A DNA stretch of 64,000 nt from Erysipelotrichaceae bacterium (GCA_017539105.1 JAFYHQ010000029.1:1-64000), one strand, 5' to 3'. Shown: positions 8,917-18,472, numbered from the stretch's first letter. Numbers and translations: made by a program. The notes: generated from the sequence alone by a model not told the origin.

Positions 8917-10563
8917 ATGGCGTTTAAACAGATCAAAAAGATGATCACAGCCGATAATGGCGACATCTACTACGAGTTCGAGGATCAGGGCTATCAGATC
9001 CTCTATACCCAGCCTGCGAATGAGATACAGTCCAATCTGATCAACTACGGGTTCACAGGTCCGACTTTCCTGGTCTTTCCGGATCAGAAGGTCGATTTTG
9101 TCGGATTAAAGAGACTGATCGAAGAGAGCGGACTGAAGAAGGCGGCCATGGAGAATGGCGTAGGCATCGCTCTGGTGAACCCGAAGACAGAAAACTGGAG
9201 CAACGAAGAAAAAGGCGCTTACGAGGCAGTCACTGCCAATCTGGGCATCGCCCAGATGAATTTCAGGGATGGCCTTGCAATCATGAAGAACGAAGCCATT
9301 CCGGATGAACAGACCTATAATATCCTCGGTTCCTGCGTCAGGATGTATGCATATGGATTTGGAACCGGTGCCGATTATCTGGCAAAGCATTATCTGAAAA
9401 AAGTCAGCGGGAATATCCTGATGGGAGACCTGGGTACCGCGGATGTGACCCCGGTCTGCGTGACTTTGAAAGATCTCTCTGTTCTGCCGGAACCGGAGAA
9501 GACCGATATCCATGTGGTTTCCATCAGTAATACCGAGGAACAGAACGCGATCCTGAAAGAATACTGCGAAGATGTCCTGGTCAGAGACGACTTGGATCTG
9601 GAACGCGATTTCCAGGAATATGTCGGAAGCTACCGCCGCTGGGTGGGCCGTATCATGAAGGCTTACAACTATGATCAGGAAGGGATCGTATGCAAAGCGG
9701 AATCTGTGATGCTGCCGATCGCGGAAGACAATCAGAGCTTCCGCAGAGGTCCGTTCATGCGCAATACGGAACACAAAGTCGGTTATGTCACATTCTATGA
9801 CAAGAATATGGATGTATACAACGAGAAACATCCATTGATGCTGGTATTCCATGGAGGAGGCGATACGGCGATCGCTACCGCATCTCTGGCAGAATGGCCG
9901 GAAATCGGTCAGGAAGAGGGTTTCATGACCGTAGCGGTTGAGATGCATATGAATGTATCCGCATTGGAAGTCGTTTCTTTGATCAAACATCTGAAAGAAG
10001 AATATGCGATCGATGAAGAAAAGATCTATGCGACCGGATTCTCGATGGGCGGCATCAAGAGCTGGGATCTCTTCCAGCAGTGTCCGGAATACTTCGCATG
10101 TCTGATGCCGATGGATGCCGTGGATTATCCGGGAATGAACTGCTTCTTCGGTCATACCGAAAACATCAACCAGGATGTCATGGTGCCGCTGCTCTATGTG
10201 GGAGGTGTGGCTTCTCCGCTGGTCGAGCTTCCTTTCCAGCATGACCGCGGTTTGGCACGTATAAAATACCTTGCACAGGTCAACGATCTCAAACAGGACT
10301 TCGATCTGAAGATGGAAGACAAAGACAGCTGGGAGGATCCGTATCTTGGCTGCAAGGGTGAAAGGGTGGAAGAACTCCATGACGAGATGTTCCCGGAAAG
10401 CAGATATTTCGCCCACTACTATGATTCCAAGGATGGCAACTGCTACACCTGCCTGATCGCAATCACCGAACACAAGCACGAGATCCGTCCGTTCACGAAC
10501 CGTTACGCTTATCAGTTTGCGAAACAGTTCCGCAGAAAAGACGGAAAGATCGTCATTGAATGA
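8917..10563 (+). CDS. Two-domain esterase: degenerate N-terminal and active C-terminal alpha/beta-hydrolase halves
   Basis: 548 residues, last gene of the operon, with AAAGGAG upstream. The C-terminal half (about 270-548) is a PHB-depolymerase/feruloyl-esterase-like alpha/beta hydrolase: oxyanion segment LVFHGGG, nucleophile elbow GFSMGG with Ser376, and a His region near ITEHKHE. The N-terminal half (about 25-260) has the same general alternation, but its elbow at residues 147-151 reads G-F-G-T-G with Gly where the serine should be. It is therefore probably a non-catalytic, binding or structural duplicate. No signal peptide is seen. The function is probably removal of an acyl group from a sugar taken up by the system. 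Confidence 0.7.
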   Translation: MAFKQIKKMITADNGDIYYEFEDQGYQILYTQPANEIQSNLINYGFTGPTFLVFPDQKVDFVGLKRLIEESGLKKAAMENGVGIALVNPKTENWSNEEKGAYEAVTANLGIAQMNFRDGLAIMKNEAIPDEQTYNILGSCVRMYAYGFGTGADYLAKHYLKKVSGNILMGDLGTADVTPVCVTLKDLSVLPEPEKTDIHVVSISNTEEQNAILKEYCEDVLVRDDLDLERDFQEYVGSYRRWVGRIMKAYNYDQEGIVCKAESVMLPIAEDNQSFRRGPFMRNTEHKVGYVTFYDKNMDVYNEKHPLMLVFHGGGDTAIATASLAEWPEIGQEEGFMTVAVEMHMNVSALEVVSLIKHLKEEYAIDEEKIYATGFSMGGIKSWDLFQQCPEYFACLMPMDAVDYPGMNCFFGHTENINQDVMVPLLYVGGVASPLVELPFQHDRGLARIKYLAQVNDLKQDFDLKMEDKDSWEDPYLGCKGERVEELHDEMFPESRYFAHYYDSKDGNCYTCLIAITEHKHEIRPFTNRYAYQFAKQFRRKDGKIVIE

Positions 10564-10588
10564 ACGAAAGGCAACGTCAATAAACTGT

Positions 10589-10618
10589 AAAGATGTCAGA
10601 ATCACCTGACATCTTTTT
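10589..10618 (+). terminator. Intrinsic terminator of the esterase operon
   Basis: An 11-bp stem AAAGATGTCAG/CTGACATCTTT around AATCAC, ending in a T run. It closes the operon that began at 1974. Confidence 0.85.
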
Positions 10619-10623
10619 ATAAG

Positions 10624-10632
10624 TGCTAACAT
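10624..10632 (+). promoter_or_regulatory. Possible extended -10 promoter, leaderless with the MATE gene
   Basis: TGCTAACAT, a TGn-extended -10 with a 4/6 hexamer, ends seven bases before the ATG at 10640. No Shine-Dalgarno site lies between them. Confidence 0.35.
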
Positions 10633-10639
10633 AGTATTG

Positions 10640-11989
10640 ATGAACAGACTCAGAAAAAGTGTAGATATGCTGAATGGCAATCTCTGCAGCAATATCCTGT
10701 TATTCTCTTTGCCGGTCATGGCTTCCGGAATCATACAGCTGCTTTTTAATACGATCGATATGATCGTGATCGGCAAGTTTTCGGGGAGCGCTTCGATGGC
10801 GGCAGTCAGTTCGACAGGATCACTGGTCTCGCTGATGACCAATCTGTTCATCGGCTTATCGGTAGGCAGCAGCGTATGTATCGCCAAGCGGATCGGTTCC
10901 GGGGATTATGACCATATCTATAAGGCGGTACAGACTTCTATTGCGATGGCGCTGCTGTTTGGAGTCATCCTGATGGCAGGAGGGATCGCTTTCTCCAGGA
11001 GCTTGCTGGTGATGATGAAATCGCCTGAGGATGTCATCGATCTGAGTGCTTTATATCTGAGAGTCTACTTTGTCGGCATGCCTGCGACCATGGTGTATAA
11101 CTTTGCTGCCGCGGTGTTGAGAGCCAAAGGAGACACGAAACGTCCTTTGATCATCCTGCTGATTGCAGGCGTGACGAATGTCGTTCTGAATCTGTTTTTT
11201 GTGCTTGCAGCGAAGATGGATGTGGCAGGGGTGGCTTTAGCCAGCGCGATCTCTTCCTATGTGTCCGCTGCCATGGTTCTGACCGTTCTGATTACGGATC
11301 CGGGCTATACCCGTCTGTATCCGAAAGATCTTTTTATCGATAAAGAGGCTCTGCTTGAAATCTCCAGAGTAGGGATCCCCGCAGGGATACAATCCACATT
11401 GTTTTCCTTAAGCAATGTCGTCATTCAGTCATCGATCAACGAGTTCGGAAGCATCGTCATGGCAGGCAACGGCGCAGCGTCTTCGGTTTCCAATTTCGTC
11501 TACAGCATCATGAACGCTTTCTCTCAAAGCTGCCTGACTTTTACCAGCCAGAATATCGGCGCCAGGAAGATCGATCGGGTAGGAAAGATATTGCTGGTGT
11601 CGATCCTGTTTGTGGCGTTGTTTGGAGGAATGGCAGGAAACCTGTTCTATCTGTTTGGCAAAAATCTGTTACATTTCTATTCGAATGATCCGGAAGTCAT
11701 TGCCGCAGGCATGGTCAGACTGGCGTATATCTGCATCCCATATTTCATCTTCGGCATGATGGATGTGTTTGTGGGATCGCTGAGAGGAATGGGAAATTCT
11801 TTCCTGCCGATGGCAGTCTCCCTTCTGGGTATCTGCGCATTCCGTCTTCTGTGGGTCGATACTTATTTCCAGATGCACCATACCGTCGAAGGTTTATACT
11901 TTTCCTATCCGGTCAGCTGGATCATGACCTGCACAGTCCAGGGCCTGATCTGTCTGTATACCTACAGGAGGCTGAAGAAAACAGTCTGA
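10640..11989 (+). CDS. MATE-family efflux transporter
   Basis: 449 residues from ATG 10640; a TTG directly before it is an alternative start. Neither has a ribosome site. About twelve hydrophobic segments form two similar halves. The N-terminal LFSLPVMASGIIQLLFNTIDMIVIG and the mid-protein VGIPAGIQSTLFSLSNVVIQ are typical of the NorM/DinF-like MATE superfamily of Na+ or H+ antiporters. Substrates (drugs, metabolites) cannot be assigned. It is transcribed alone between two terminators. Confidence 0.85.
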   Translation: MNRLRKSVDMLNGNLCSNILLFSLPVMASGIIQLLFNTIDMIVIGKFSGSASMAAVSSTGSLVSLMTNLFIGLSVGSSVCIAKRIGSGDYDHIYKAVQTSIAMALLFGVILMAGGIAFSRSLLVMMKSPEDVIDLSALYLRVYFVGMPATMVYNFAAAVLRAKGDTKRPLIILLIAGVTNVVLNLFFVLAAKMDVAGVALASAISSYVSAAMVLTVLITDPGYTRLYPKDLFIDKEALLEISRVGIPAGIQSTLFSLSNVVIQSSINEFGSIVMAGNGAASSVSNFVYSIMNAFSQSCLTFTSQNIGARKIDRVGKILLVSILFVALFGGMAGNLFYLFGKNLLHFYSNDPEVIAAGMVRLAYICIPYFIFGMMDVFVGSLRGMGNSFLPMAVSLLGICAFRLLWVDTYFQMHHTVEGLYFSYPVSWIMTCTVQGLICLYTYRRLKKTV

Positions 11990-12043
11990 AAGCATCGTCG
12001 TATATACCATCAGCTATGATCCTGACAACAAAGATGAACTGAT

Positions 12044-12073
12044 AAAAAACTCTGAGCGATCTCAGAGTTTTTT
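12044..12073. terminator. Bidirectional terminator between convergent genes
   Basis: AAAAAACTCTGAG, loop CGAT, CTCAGAGTTTTTT. The A run on the left and T run on the right let it serve both the MATE gene (+) and the oligoendopeptidase (-). Confidence 0.85.
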
Positions 12074-12115
12074 TGTTCAGTATTCAATATGTAACTGCAG
12101 ATCCAAAGATTGATT

Positions 12116-13816
12116 TTATAACGTCTGTTCCATTTCCTTCAGGATTTCTGTGACTCCATTTGCAACCTCTTTGATCGTTTCTTCTTCAAAAGGATTCTTC
12201 AGATCTGCCTCTTTCAGCAAGTCGAAGTAGCCAAGAGAACCGCCTAGCGAACAAAGCTTCATATAATCATTCCAGGCGCTTTCTCTGTCCTTGCGCATCC
12301 TGAGGTAGAACTGCAAAGCGCAGATCATGGCCAAAGCATAGTCCACATAATAGAACGGATACATGAAGATATGCTGCTTCTGCATCCAGAAACCGCCATT
12401 GTTCAGGAAATCATTGTCGCCATAGCTGCGCCAAGGCATGAATTTTTCTTCGATGTTTTTCCAGATTTTACGCAGTTCCTGTGCCGAAGGCTGATCGTTT
12501 TCGAAGACCTTATGCTGGAATTCATCGACACTGACCAGGTAAGTGATATTGGCGAGGCTTTCTGCCAGATGTTCATAGACATAGCGGCTTCCTTCGCCTT
12601 TCGGATAGAACAGCGGATACCACGGTTCCGTGAAGAATTCCATGGACATGGAATGGATCTCATTGATCTCTGAAGTGGAATGGGTATATTCCATCAGGAC
12701 CTGGTTCCGGTTGGCGATATAGGATTCGAAAGCATGTCCTGCTTCATGGGTCAGCACTTCCGTGTCGGCACTGGTTTTATTGAAATTAGAGAAGATGAAA
12801 GGCGCTTTGTATTTGGGAAGTCCGCTGCAGTAACCGCCCAGACGCTTGTTTGGCTTGGTCTCAAGATCAAAGAGATCATGCTTCACCATGAAATCAAAGA
12901 ATTCCCCGGTTTCTGCAGACAGTTCATGATACATGATGCTGGCCGCCTGTATCATGCCAGCGGTATCTTTATCCGGCGTGGAATTGCCATCCGGGAAGAA
13001 CAGCTGCTCGTCATAGTATTCCAGTTTGTCAAGACCGAGCCTCTGTCTCTGCTTTTCATGGATCTTTTCAGCGACCGGGACGAAATAAGACGCCACCGCT
13101 TTGCGGAAGCGTTCGATATCCTTTGGCGTATAGTCGAAACGGTGACGGGAAAGATAGGCGAAAGCGATGTAGCTGTCAAAGCCGAGCTTGACCGCGATCT
13201 TCCGACGTACGGCGCATAATCTGGCATAGACATCATCCAGCTGATCGGATACGGATTCATATAAAGCCGCCCAGCTTTCCAGGGCTTCTTTTCTTTCGTT
13301 GCGGTCGGTCGAAAGCATATGCTTCAGCAAGCCATAGAAGTTGCACTCTTCGCCTCTGAAGTCTGTTTTGCACGAAGCGGCGATCTTGGAATACTCGTTG
13401 ACCAGAGCGGCTTCCTCGACCCTTTCTTCGATGATCTCGCTGCTGTTGGTGCGGATATCCGCATCCAGAAGTTTGAACAGCTGGTCCCCGAATTCGTTCT
13501 CGAAGTTTTTTCTGAATCTTGAAGAAGCCAGCGCTTCATTGAATTCCTTCATGATGACCGCTATTTTCGGCGATACCGCATTCAGATACCGGATCTCTTC
13601 ATCATAGAAAGGATCAGCCATGTTGATGTCATGACGGATATGGGCGATCGATGCCATCGTTCTGAATCCGTTGCTTATCGTCTGCTTCTTCAGCAATGCT
13701 TTTTTCGCTGTTTCATAATCAGCTGCTTCATTGAACTCTTTCAATGCCGCATAAATGTCTTTTTCCGTTTCCTCAAAACTAGGACGGATATATTCCAGAT
13801 CTTGAAACTTTTCCAT
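12116..13816 (-). CDS. pepF: Oligoendopeptidase F (M3 family metallopeptidase)
   Basis: 566 residues. I chose the start at 13816 because AGGAGG lies eight bases upstream; a longer frame reaching 13855 has no such site. The zinc motif HEAGH (in VLTHEAGHAFESY) with a downstream glutamate (STSEINEIHSMSMEFF) is the M3 signature. The length and the N-terminal helical region fit PepF, a cytoplasmic enzyme that trims peptides of about 7-17 residues. It is transcribed alone on the minus strand and ends at the shared terminator at 12044-12073. Confidence 0.88.
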   Translation of the reverse strand: MEKFQDLEYIRPSFEETEKDIYAALKEFNEAADYETAKKALLKKQTISNGFRTMASIAHIRHDINMADPFYDEEIRYLNAVSPKIAVIMKEFNEALASSRFRKNFENEFGDQLFKLLDADIRTNSSEIIEERVEEAALVNEYSKIAASCKTDFRGEECNFYGLLKHMLSTDRNERKEALESWAALYESVSDQLDDVYARLCAVRRKIAVKLGFDSYIAFAYLSRHRFDYTPKDIERFRKAVASYFVPVAEKIHEKQRQRLGLDKLEYYDEQLFFPDGNSTPDKDTAGMIQAASIMYHELSAETGEFFDFMVKHDLFDLETKPNKRLGGYCSGLPKYKAPFIFSNFNKTSADTEVLTHEAGHAFESYIANRNQVLMEYTHSTSEINEIHSMSMEFFTEPWYPLFYPKGEGSRYVYEHLAESLANITYLVSVDEFQHKVFENDQPSAQELRKIWKNIEEKFMPWRSYGDNDFLNNGGFWMQKQHIFMYPFYYVDYALAMICALQFYLRMRKDRESAWNDYMKLCSLGGSLGYFDLLKEADLKNPFEEETIKEVANGVTEILKEMEQTL

Positions 13817-13855
13817 TCTGTTGCCTCCTGTCTGATTGGCACCATTATGACACAA

Positions 13856-13893
13856 CTATAAAAGCCCTGCGGAGTTTACGCTCTCGCAGGGCT
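13856..13893 (-). terminator. Terminator of the minus-strand esterase operon
   Basis: AGCCCTGCGGAG (13863-13874) pairs with CTCTCGCAGGGCT (13881-13893). On the minus strand the hairpin is followed by TTTATAG. It lies 23 bases after the stop of the DUF3237 gene. Confidence 0.65.
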
Positions 13894-13915
13894 GTAGTGC
13901 AACATCAGGATCGTA

Positions 13916-14332
13916 TCATGCTTCGATCTCGTAGAAACGGATCCAGAGCCCGTCCTGTTCGACGTTTCCGGTACCGATGAAATGATTCTTATGCAGGATC
14001 GGTGCCAGATAAGGGCTGTCGGTCAGGAAGGTAGGAATGGTTTTGAAGGATCTGGAAGGCTCGTTGGTCATCCAGCCGTTGTTTTCGATATAGATATGGC
14101 AGTCATTGCCTTCCTTATCTTTGCCGGTCAGGATATATCTGGCGGAGAGATGACGCATATTCGTCTGATCGACGATCTGCGTATCGACGCCCCATGGTTC
14201 CACGATTCCTTTGAACAGTTCGCAATCCACGGTTCCCGCAAAGGGGATCATCGATACTTCGCCGAGTTCCGTTTCCATCCGGAATCCTTTCTGGCTGATA
14301 TCGATATGGATCTCCAGCAATGGATTATTCAT
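13916..14332 (-). CDS. DUF3237-family protein
   Basis: 138 residues from the ATG at 14332, which overlaps the last codons of the upstream carboxylesterase by eight bases. This points to coupled translation and argues against the longer frame from 14374. The sequence fits the small beta-barrel DUF3237 family: a MIPFAGTVDCELFKGIVEPWG-like centre (quoted in part), an RHLSARYILTGKD strand and a closing WIRFYEIEA. The family's biochemical role is unknown. It is often found next to esterases and ring-cleaving enzymes. Here it is the last gene of a minus-strand operon with two esterases, so an accessory function in the same catabolism is inferred. Confidence 0.65.
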   Translation of the reverse strand: MNNPLLEIHIDISQKGFRMETELGEVSMIPFAGTVDCELFKGIVEPWGVDTQIVDQTNMRHLSARYILTGKDKEGNDCHIYIENNGWMTNEPSRSFKTIPTFLTDSPYLAPILHKNHFIGTGNVEQDGLWIRFYEIEA

Positions 14333-15923
14333 CTTTTGGAGAGAAACGCGGTGCGCCGAAGAGCCGTACGACATAGTTGTTGCTTAAAAGCTTGTCGTAG
14401 TAGTAATAGTATTTTTCCTGTTCCTCTGCCGGGATCATGGCGGAATGATTGTTCAGGTTGATGATATCGAACTTATCCGCATATGCTTTCCATTCAGGGA
14501 GACCAGGACCATTCGGATCGCCGGTTGCCGCGAAGTTGTACCAGTAGTTCTGGATCAGTTCCATGAAGTCATAGTCCGCGCCTACCCAGTGGTAAGGGAA
14601 GAACGGGTTTCTCTCGCCATGATCGACTCTGCCGAATACATAAGGCATTTCCGCACAGTGAGGCGAACCGTCGTTGTGACCTCTTTCGGTCTCATTTTCC
14701 TTGCTCATAAGCCAGATGAAAGCTTTATTGACGCCTTTGGCATGCGTGAGTTCACCCAGTTTTGCCGAACCCAGCAGCATGATGTCCGACGCGATCGTCG
14801 AGACCTGTTTTGCCGCTTCGATCGCATTGGAAGCAGGATACCATCTCTTCATATCTTCATAGGAATCTGCGAAAGCATCTTTCAGATATTCGTCGTATTT
14901 TTCTACGGAATACTCATCGACTTTGACAGCCGGGAATTCCTGGGCGCAGGAACCCATCAGGACATCGAAATCATTGAATTCATGATTGTCCATGATCTCG
15001 GAATAAGGTTTCGGAATGAATTCGCCATCCACACAGAACGAGAAGCCGAAGCCCATCGGACCGATCCCCTTGGATTTCTGGAATGCCTCGTAAGAATCAA
15101 AGAGTTCCCAGGCATCTTTTCTTCTGATCTCATCGATGCTCTTGCAGCCGATGAAATTCATGTATTCGACACCGAGATCCTCCATGTTCTTTCTCGGACC
15201 CGGCTGCATGAAGCCCCAGTAGATCGGACCGCTTTCGATGGATACTCTGCTGATGATACCTTTCATCAGAGGCGAAGCATGCAGAGCGCCTGTACCGGCA
15301 GCGCCGCCCGACTGGCCCGCGACCGTGATACGATCCGGATCGCCGCCGAATTTAGCGATGTTTTCTTTGACCCACATGCAGGCTTTACGCATATCATACA
15401 ATGCATAGTTTCCGCTGGTCCCGCCTGCTTCGGCAGTCAGTTCCGGATGAGCGAAGAAACCGAAGAAGCCCAGACGGTAGTTGATCGTAACGACGACGAT
15501 GTCTTTTCTCTTGGCAAAACCGATACCGTCGCAGACCACTTCGCAGCCTGATCCTGCGACCATGCCGCCGCCATGGATCCAGATAAAGACAGGAAGCTTG
15601 TCTTCCGGTGTCTTGGCAGGTGTCCAGACATTCAGATAGAGGCAGTCTTCTTCATACTGGGAAGGTGCCAGAAACTGCGGAACGCCATGGACATTGGCAG
15701 GAAGGTCTTCCTGTTCCATGACATGCTGGATGGCGGCTGCGGAATACTGCGTCGCTTTCCGTACGCCTCTCCATTTTCCCGGATCTTCCGGATGCTTGAA
15801 ACGGCGGTCGCCGATCGGCGGAGCGGCATAAGGGATTCCCTTGAAGATTTTGACGTTCTCTTCGATGTAGCCCTGCAGCCATCCTTGTTTGACTTGTACT
15901 TTTGCGTTTTCAAAATTTGACAT
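14325..15923 (-). CDS. Type B carboxylesterase (large)
   Basis: 532 residues, ATG preceded by GGAGAAA. It has all the landmarks of the carboxylesterase/cholinesterase family: N-terminal FKGIPYAAPPIGDRRF, EDCLYLNVW, oxyanion IHGGGM, nucleophile elbow AGQSGGA, and a late His near GHNDGSPHC. No signal peptide is present. The substrates are probably acylated or aromatic esters of sugars. It begins eleven bases after the stop of the CE1-like esterase. A shorter relative is encoded at 28722-30068, so two type B esterases flank the ABC-transporter locus. Confidence 0.85.
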   Translation of the reverse strand: MSNFENAKVQVKQGWLQGYIEENVKIFKGIPYAAPPIGDRRFKHPEDPGKWRGVRKATQYSAAAIQHVMEQEDLPANVHGVPQFLAPSQYEEDCLYLNVWTPAKTPEDKLPVFIWIHGGGMVAGSGCEVVCDGIGFAKRKDIVVVTINYRLGFFGFFAHPELTAEAGGTSGNYALYDMRKACMWVKENIAKFGGDPDRITVAGQSGGAAGTGALHASPLMKGIISRVSIESGPIYWGFMQPGPRKNMEDLGVEYMNFIGCKSIDEIRRKDAWELFDSYEAFQKSKGIGPMGFGFSFCVDGEFIPKPYSEIMDNHEFNDFDVLMGSCAQEFPAVKVDEYSVEKYDEYLKDAFADSYEDMKRWYPASNAIEAAKQVSTIASDIMLLGSAKLGELTHAKGVNKAFIWLMSKENETERGHNDGSPHCAEMPYVFGRVDHGERNPFFPYHWVGADYDFMELIQNYWYNFAATGDPNGPGLPEWKAYADKFDIINLNNHSAMIPAEEQEKYYYYYDKLLSNNYVVRLFGAPRFSPKDE

Positions 15924-15933
15924 ATGTTTCTCC

Positions 15934-16740
15934 TTATTTATTGTTCAACAGATATTCGATGCCCTTATAGGCATGAGGTGTCCAGAAATTCCAGTCGTGG
16001 ATGCCGGGAGCTTCTACATAGGTGAAATCGGCATTCTGATCTTTGAGGAAATCACGCATCTTGTGATTCGGTTCCAACAGGAAGTCTTCGCTTCCGCAAG
16101 CCATGAAGATCTTTGGATTCGTGATTCCTTTTTCCTTATTCTTCAGATACAGGACTTCAGGATTATGATCGGATTTCTCTGCTTCCTGCAGATCGCCGAA
16201 GGCATTCACGTAGTACTCGTAGTTGGCCATGACCGGATCTTTCATATCCGGTTTCATATCCTTGAGATTGTAGATGATCAGCGCGGATGACAGTGCCATG
16301 ATGCCTCCGAAGGTTTCCGGATAGGTCAGACCCGTGTGCAGCGCACCGAAGCCTCCCATGGACAATCCTCCGATCAGAGTATCCTCTTTGCTTAAGGCAA
16401 TATTGAAAGTATCACGCAGGTAATTGACCAGGTCTTCGCCGATGAACTCGCAATAGTGATGGCCTGTCGCTTTCTTATCCAGATAGAAATCCAATCCGCC
16501 GCTTGGCATGACGACATTGAGATTGTATTTCAGACAGAAATCCGCAGCATTGGAATTATAGAGCCAGTCTGTGCAGTCTCCGCTGTAGCCATGCAGGAGG
16601 ATGATCGTCTTTGCCTTGCGTTTATAGTATGGATTGTTGGCAACCATAAACTCAGGCATGTTCTTTTCAGCCAGATGAACGTAGAACTCGCCGTTTCGGG
16701 CAAGAGCGTTCGACCGGAATTTGACATAATGTGTGGACAT
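15934..16740 (-). CDS. CE1-like esterase (tributyrin/feruloyl esterase family)
   Basis: 268 residues, first gene of the minus-strand operon, with a GAAGGAGAG site 11 bases before the ATG. It shows the esterase-D-like alpha/beta fold: ILLHGYSGDCTDW, nucleophile elbow GGLSMGGFG, a late Asp in ACGSEDFLLE and His in GIHDWNFW. This pattern is shared by S-formylglutathione hydrolase, EstA tributyrin esterase and CE1 feruloyl/acetyl-xylan esterases. It is cytoplasmic. It is divergently transcribed from the ABC-transporter lipoprotein gene across a 209-bp region. Confidence 0.8.
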   Translation of the reverse strand: MSTHYVKFRSNALARNGEFYVHLAEKNMPEFMVANNPYYKRKAKTIILLHGYSGDCTDWLYNSNAADFCLKYNLNVVMPSGGLDFYLDKKATGHHYCEFIGEDLVNYLRDTFNIALSKEDTLIGGLSMGGFGALHTGLTYPETFGGIMALSSALIIYNLKDMKPDMKDPVMANYEYYVNAFGDLQEAEKSDHNPEVLYLKNKEKGITNPKIFMACGSEDFLLEPNHKMRDFLKDQNADFTYVEAPGIHDWNFWTPHAYKGIEYLLNNK

Positions 16741-16893
16741 GATGAAAACTCTCCTTCAGCATCATTGTAGAAAAAGCCGCGATGCGTTCATATCAAAAAA
16801 GTGTCATCGGTTTTTAAGTTTCACTTTTCTCTTCTATAAAAGAGCGTCAGTGCATTTAATTTTGAAATACCAGTGCTTTTTTTTGAAAGTAAT

Positions 16894-16907
16894 TGATAGC
16901 GGTTACA
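16894..16907 (+). promoter_or_regulatory. Probable catabolite-responsive element (cre)
   Basis: TGATAGCGGTTACA fits the CcpA operator consensus TGWAANCGNTNWCA at 13 of 14 positions; only the fourth base differs. It lies 43 bases before the start of the sugar-binding lipoprotein and within the divergent intergenic region. CcpA-type glucose repression of the importer, and perhaps of the esterases, is inferred. A local LacI-family operator would look similar, but no such regulator is in the window. Confidence 0.55.
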
Positions 16908-16949
16908 TGGTTAAATGAATTTACAAAGAACAACAAGGAGGCTTTTTTA

Positions 16950-18449
16950 ATGAAAAAACTAATCGTTCTTTTATTGACTGTTCTTATGGTCTTCTCGCTT
17001 GCAGGATGCGGCGGCAAGGAAGAGAACAACACCGGAGAAGTCCCGACAATCACTCTTGATATGTCCACTCTCTTCATCGTTCCTTCTTTGGAAGCAACTC
17101 AGAAGGTTGAAGATCAGTTGAATGACTATCTGCTGAATACTTTGCATGAAGATTTCAAAGTTCATCTGGTAATCACGGCAATCGGCGACTACTTCTCAAA
17201 AATCCCGATGGAACTCGCCAGCGGCGGCGATGATGCACCGGATGTAGTACAGGTCTTCTCAGTTTCCGACTGGGCAAACCAGGGTTACATTCTTCCGTTG
17301 GATGACTACCTCGACAACGAACTGAAACCTACTTATGAACTGATCAAGCCGATCATGGGCAATGGTAGAGTAGCTGGCAAGACTTATATGATGCCTCGTT
17401 ACTTCGGTACCGTTCTTGACTGGAAGTGGATCTACAACAAGGAACTGGTAGAAGCTGCCGGTATCGATGTTTCCAAGATCAACGACCTGGATACGCTGGG
17501 CGATGCTCTGGCTGAACTGAAAGTCGCTTATCCTGATGAGCACTTCCTGGTTTACTGCAACCAGTTCGACAGAATCCTTCAGTCCAAGAGCCATACTTCT
17601 CAGGTAGGTACGTATACGGCTACTGTCGGCGACAGCACGACGCTGTACAACTACTATGAGACAGATGCATTCAAGGATGCCATCTACAAGGCTTATGATT
17701 TCCGTCAGAAGGGCTATGCTGATCCGGAAGGTTCCGCAAATACATTGAGCCACGACGCAGTCGTCATGGGCGGTTCTTCAAAGGGTGTCATCATGGGTCA
17801 CTCCAACGATGTTGATTCGATCGCATATATGTTCACACAGACTGCGGACTATGGCGATGGCCAGACTCATGAATTCGGTGCTGTCACGATCGCGATCGAC
17901 GATCTGGCAACAGATACGTTAGGTATCGGTATCGCTCACTACTGCAAGAACCCTGATAAGGCAGCGAAATTCATCAACCTGCTTTACACGGATCAGTTTG
18001 TCTGGGATACGATCATCTATGGTGCTGAAGGTCAGGACTACGAATGGAATGAAGATCATACAAAGATCAGATATCCGGAAGGCTTAGACTTCAACTCCGT
18101 ACCTTACAACTGCATGTATTCCTGCGGTATGATCGGTAACGGCTTCGACTTCTTCCTCGAGCAGGAAAGCGGAAACGAATCCGGTTCGAACGGCGAATAC
18201 GGCAAGATTCTGTTTGAATCAGCTGGCGTACCTCCACTCTATGGCTTCATCCCTGACAGCACGCCTGTCATGAATGAAACGACTGCTGTATCCAACGTTG
18301 TTGAACAGTATGTCAACGTTCTGACTTATGGCGATGTCAATCCTGATGAGAAGTATCCGGAATTCCTGGCTGCTTTGAAGGATGCAGGTATCGACAAGAT
18401 CGTTGCTGAATACCAGGCACAGGCTGATGCTTGGCTGAAAGGCGAATAA
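16950..18449 (+). CDS. ABC-transporter sugar-binding lipoprotein (LplA-like)
   Basis: 499 residues. I chose ATG 16950, which has AAGGAGG eight bases upstream; the open frame extends further 5' without a site. The signal peptide ends LAGC, a clear lipobox with Cys21 as the lipidated residue. The mature part is a large extracellular solute-binding protein (family 1, LplA/YtcQ type): an SGGDDAPDV-type N-lobe loop, MMPRYFGTVLDWKWIYNKEL and a long C-lobe. It should capture an oligosaccharide outside the cell and pass it to the permeases at 22540 and 23515. A terminator directly after it probably keeps its mRNA more abundant than the downstream genes. Confidence 0.85.
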   Translation: MKKLIVLLLTVLMVFSLAGCGGKEENNTGEVPTITLDMSTLFIVPSLEATQKVEDQLNDYLLNTLHEDFKVHLVITAIGDYFSKIPMELASGGDDAPDVVQVFSVSDWANQGYILPLDDYLDNELKPTYELIKPIMGNGRVAGKTYMMPRYFGTVLDWKWIYNKELVEAAGIDVSKINDLDTLGDALAELKVAYPDEHFLVYCNQFDRILQSKSHTSQVGTYTATVGDSTTLYNYYETDAFKDAIYKAYDFRQKGYADPEGSANTLSHDAVVMGGSSKGVIMGHSNDVDSIAYMFTQTADYGDGQTHEFGAVTIAIDDLATDTLGIGIAHYCKNPDKAAKFINLLYTDQFVWDTIIYGAEGQDYEWNEDHTKIRYPEGLDFNSVPYNCMYSCGMIGNGFDFFLEQESGNESGSNGEYGKILFESAGVPPLYGFIPDSTPVMNETTAVSNVVEQYVNVLTYGDVNPDEKYPEFLAALKDAGIDKIVAEYQAQADAWLKGE

Positions 18450-18472
18450 TCGTTATTCAGTAATCTGAAACG

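Noticed and set aside
14333-14374. Longer start for the DUF3237 gene
   Set aside because: The added codons lie in the upstream esterase, carry no ribosome site and add no family sequence.
16858-16885. Direct repeat AGTGC in the divergent region as a regulator site
   Set aside because: Five bases only; it is expected by chance.
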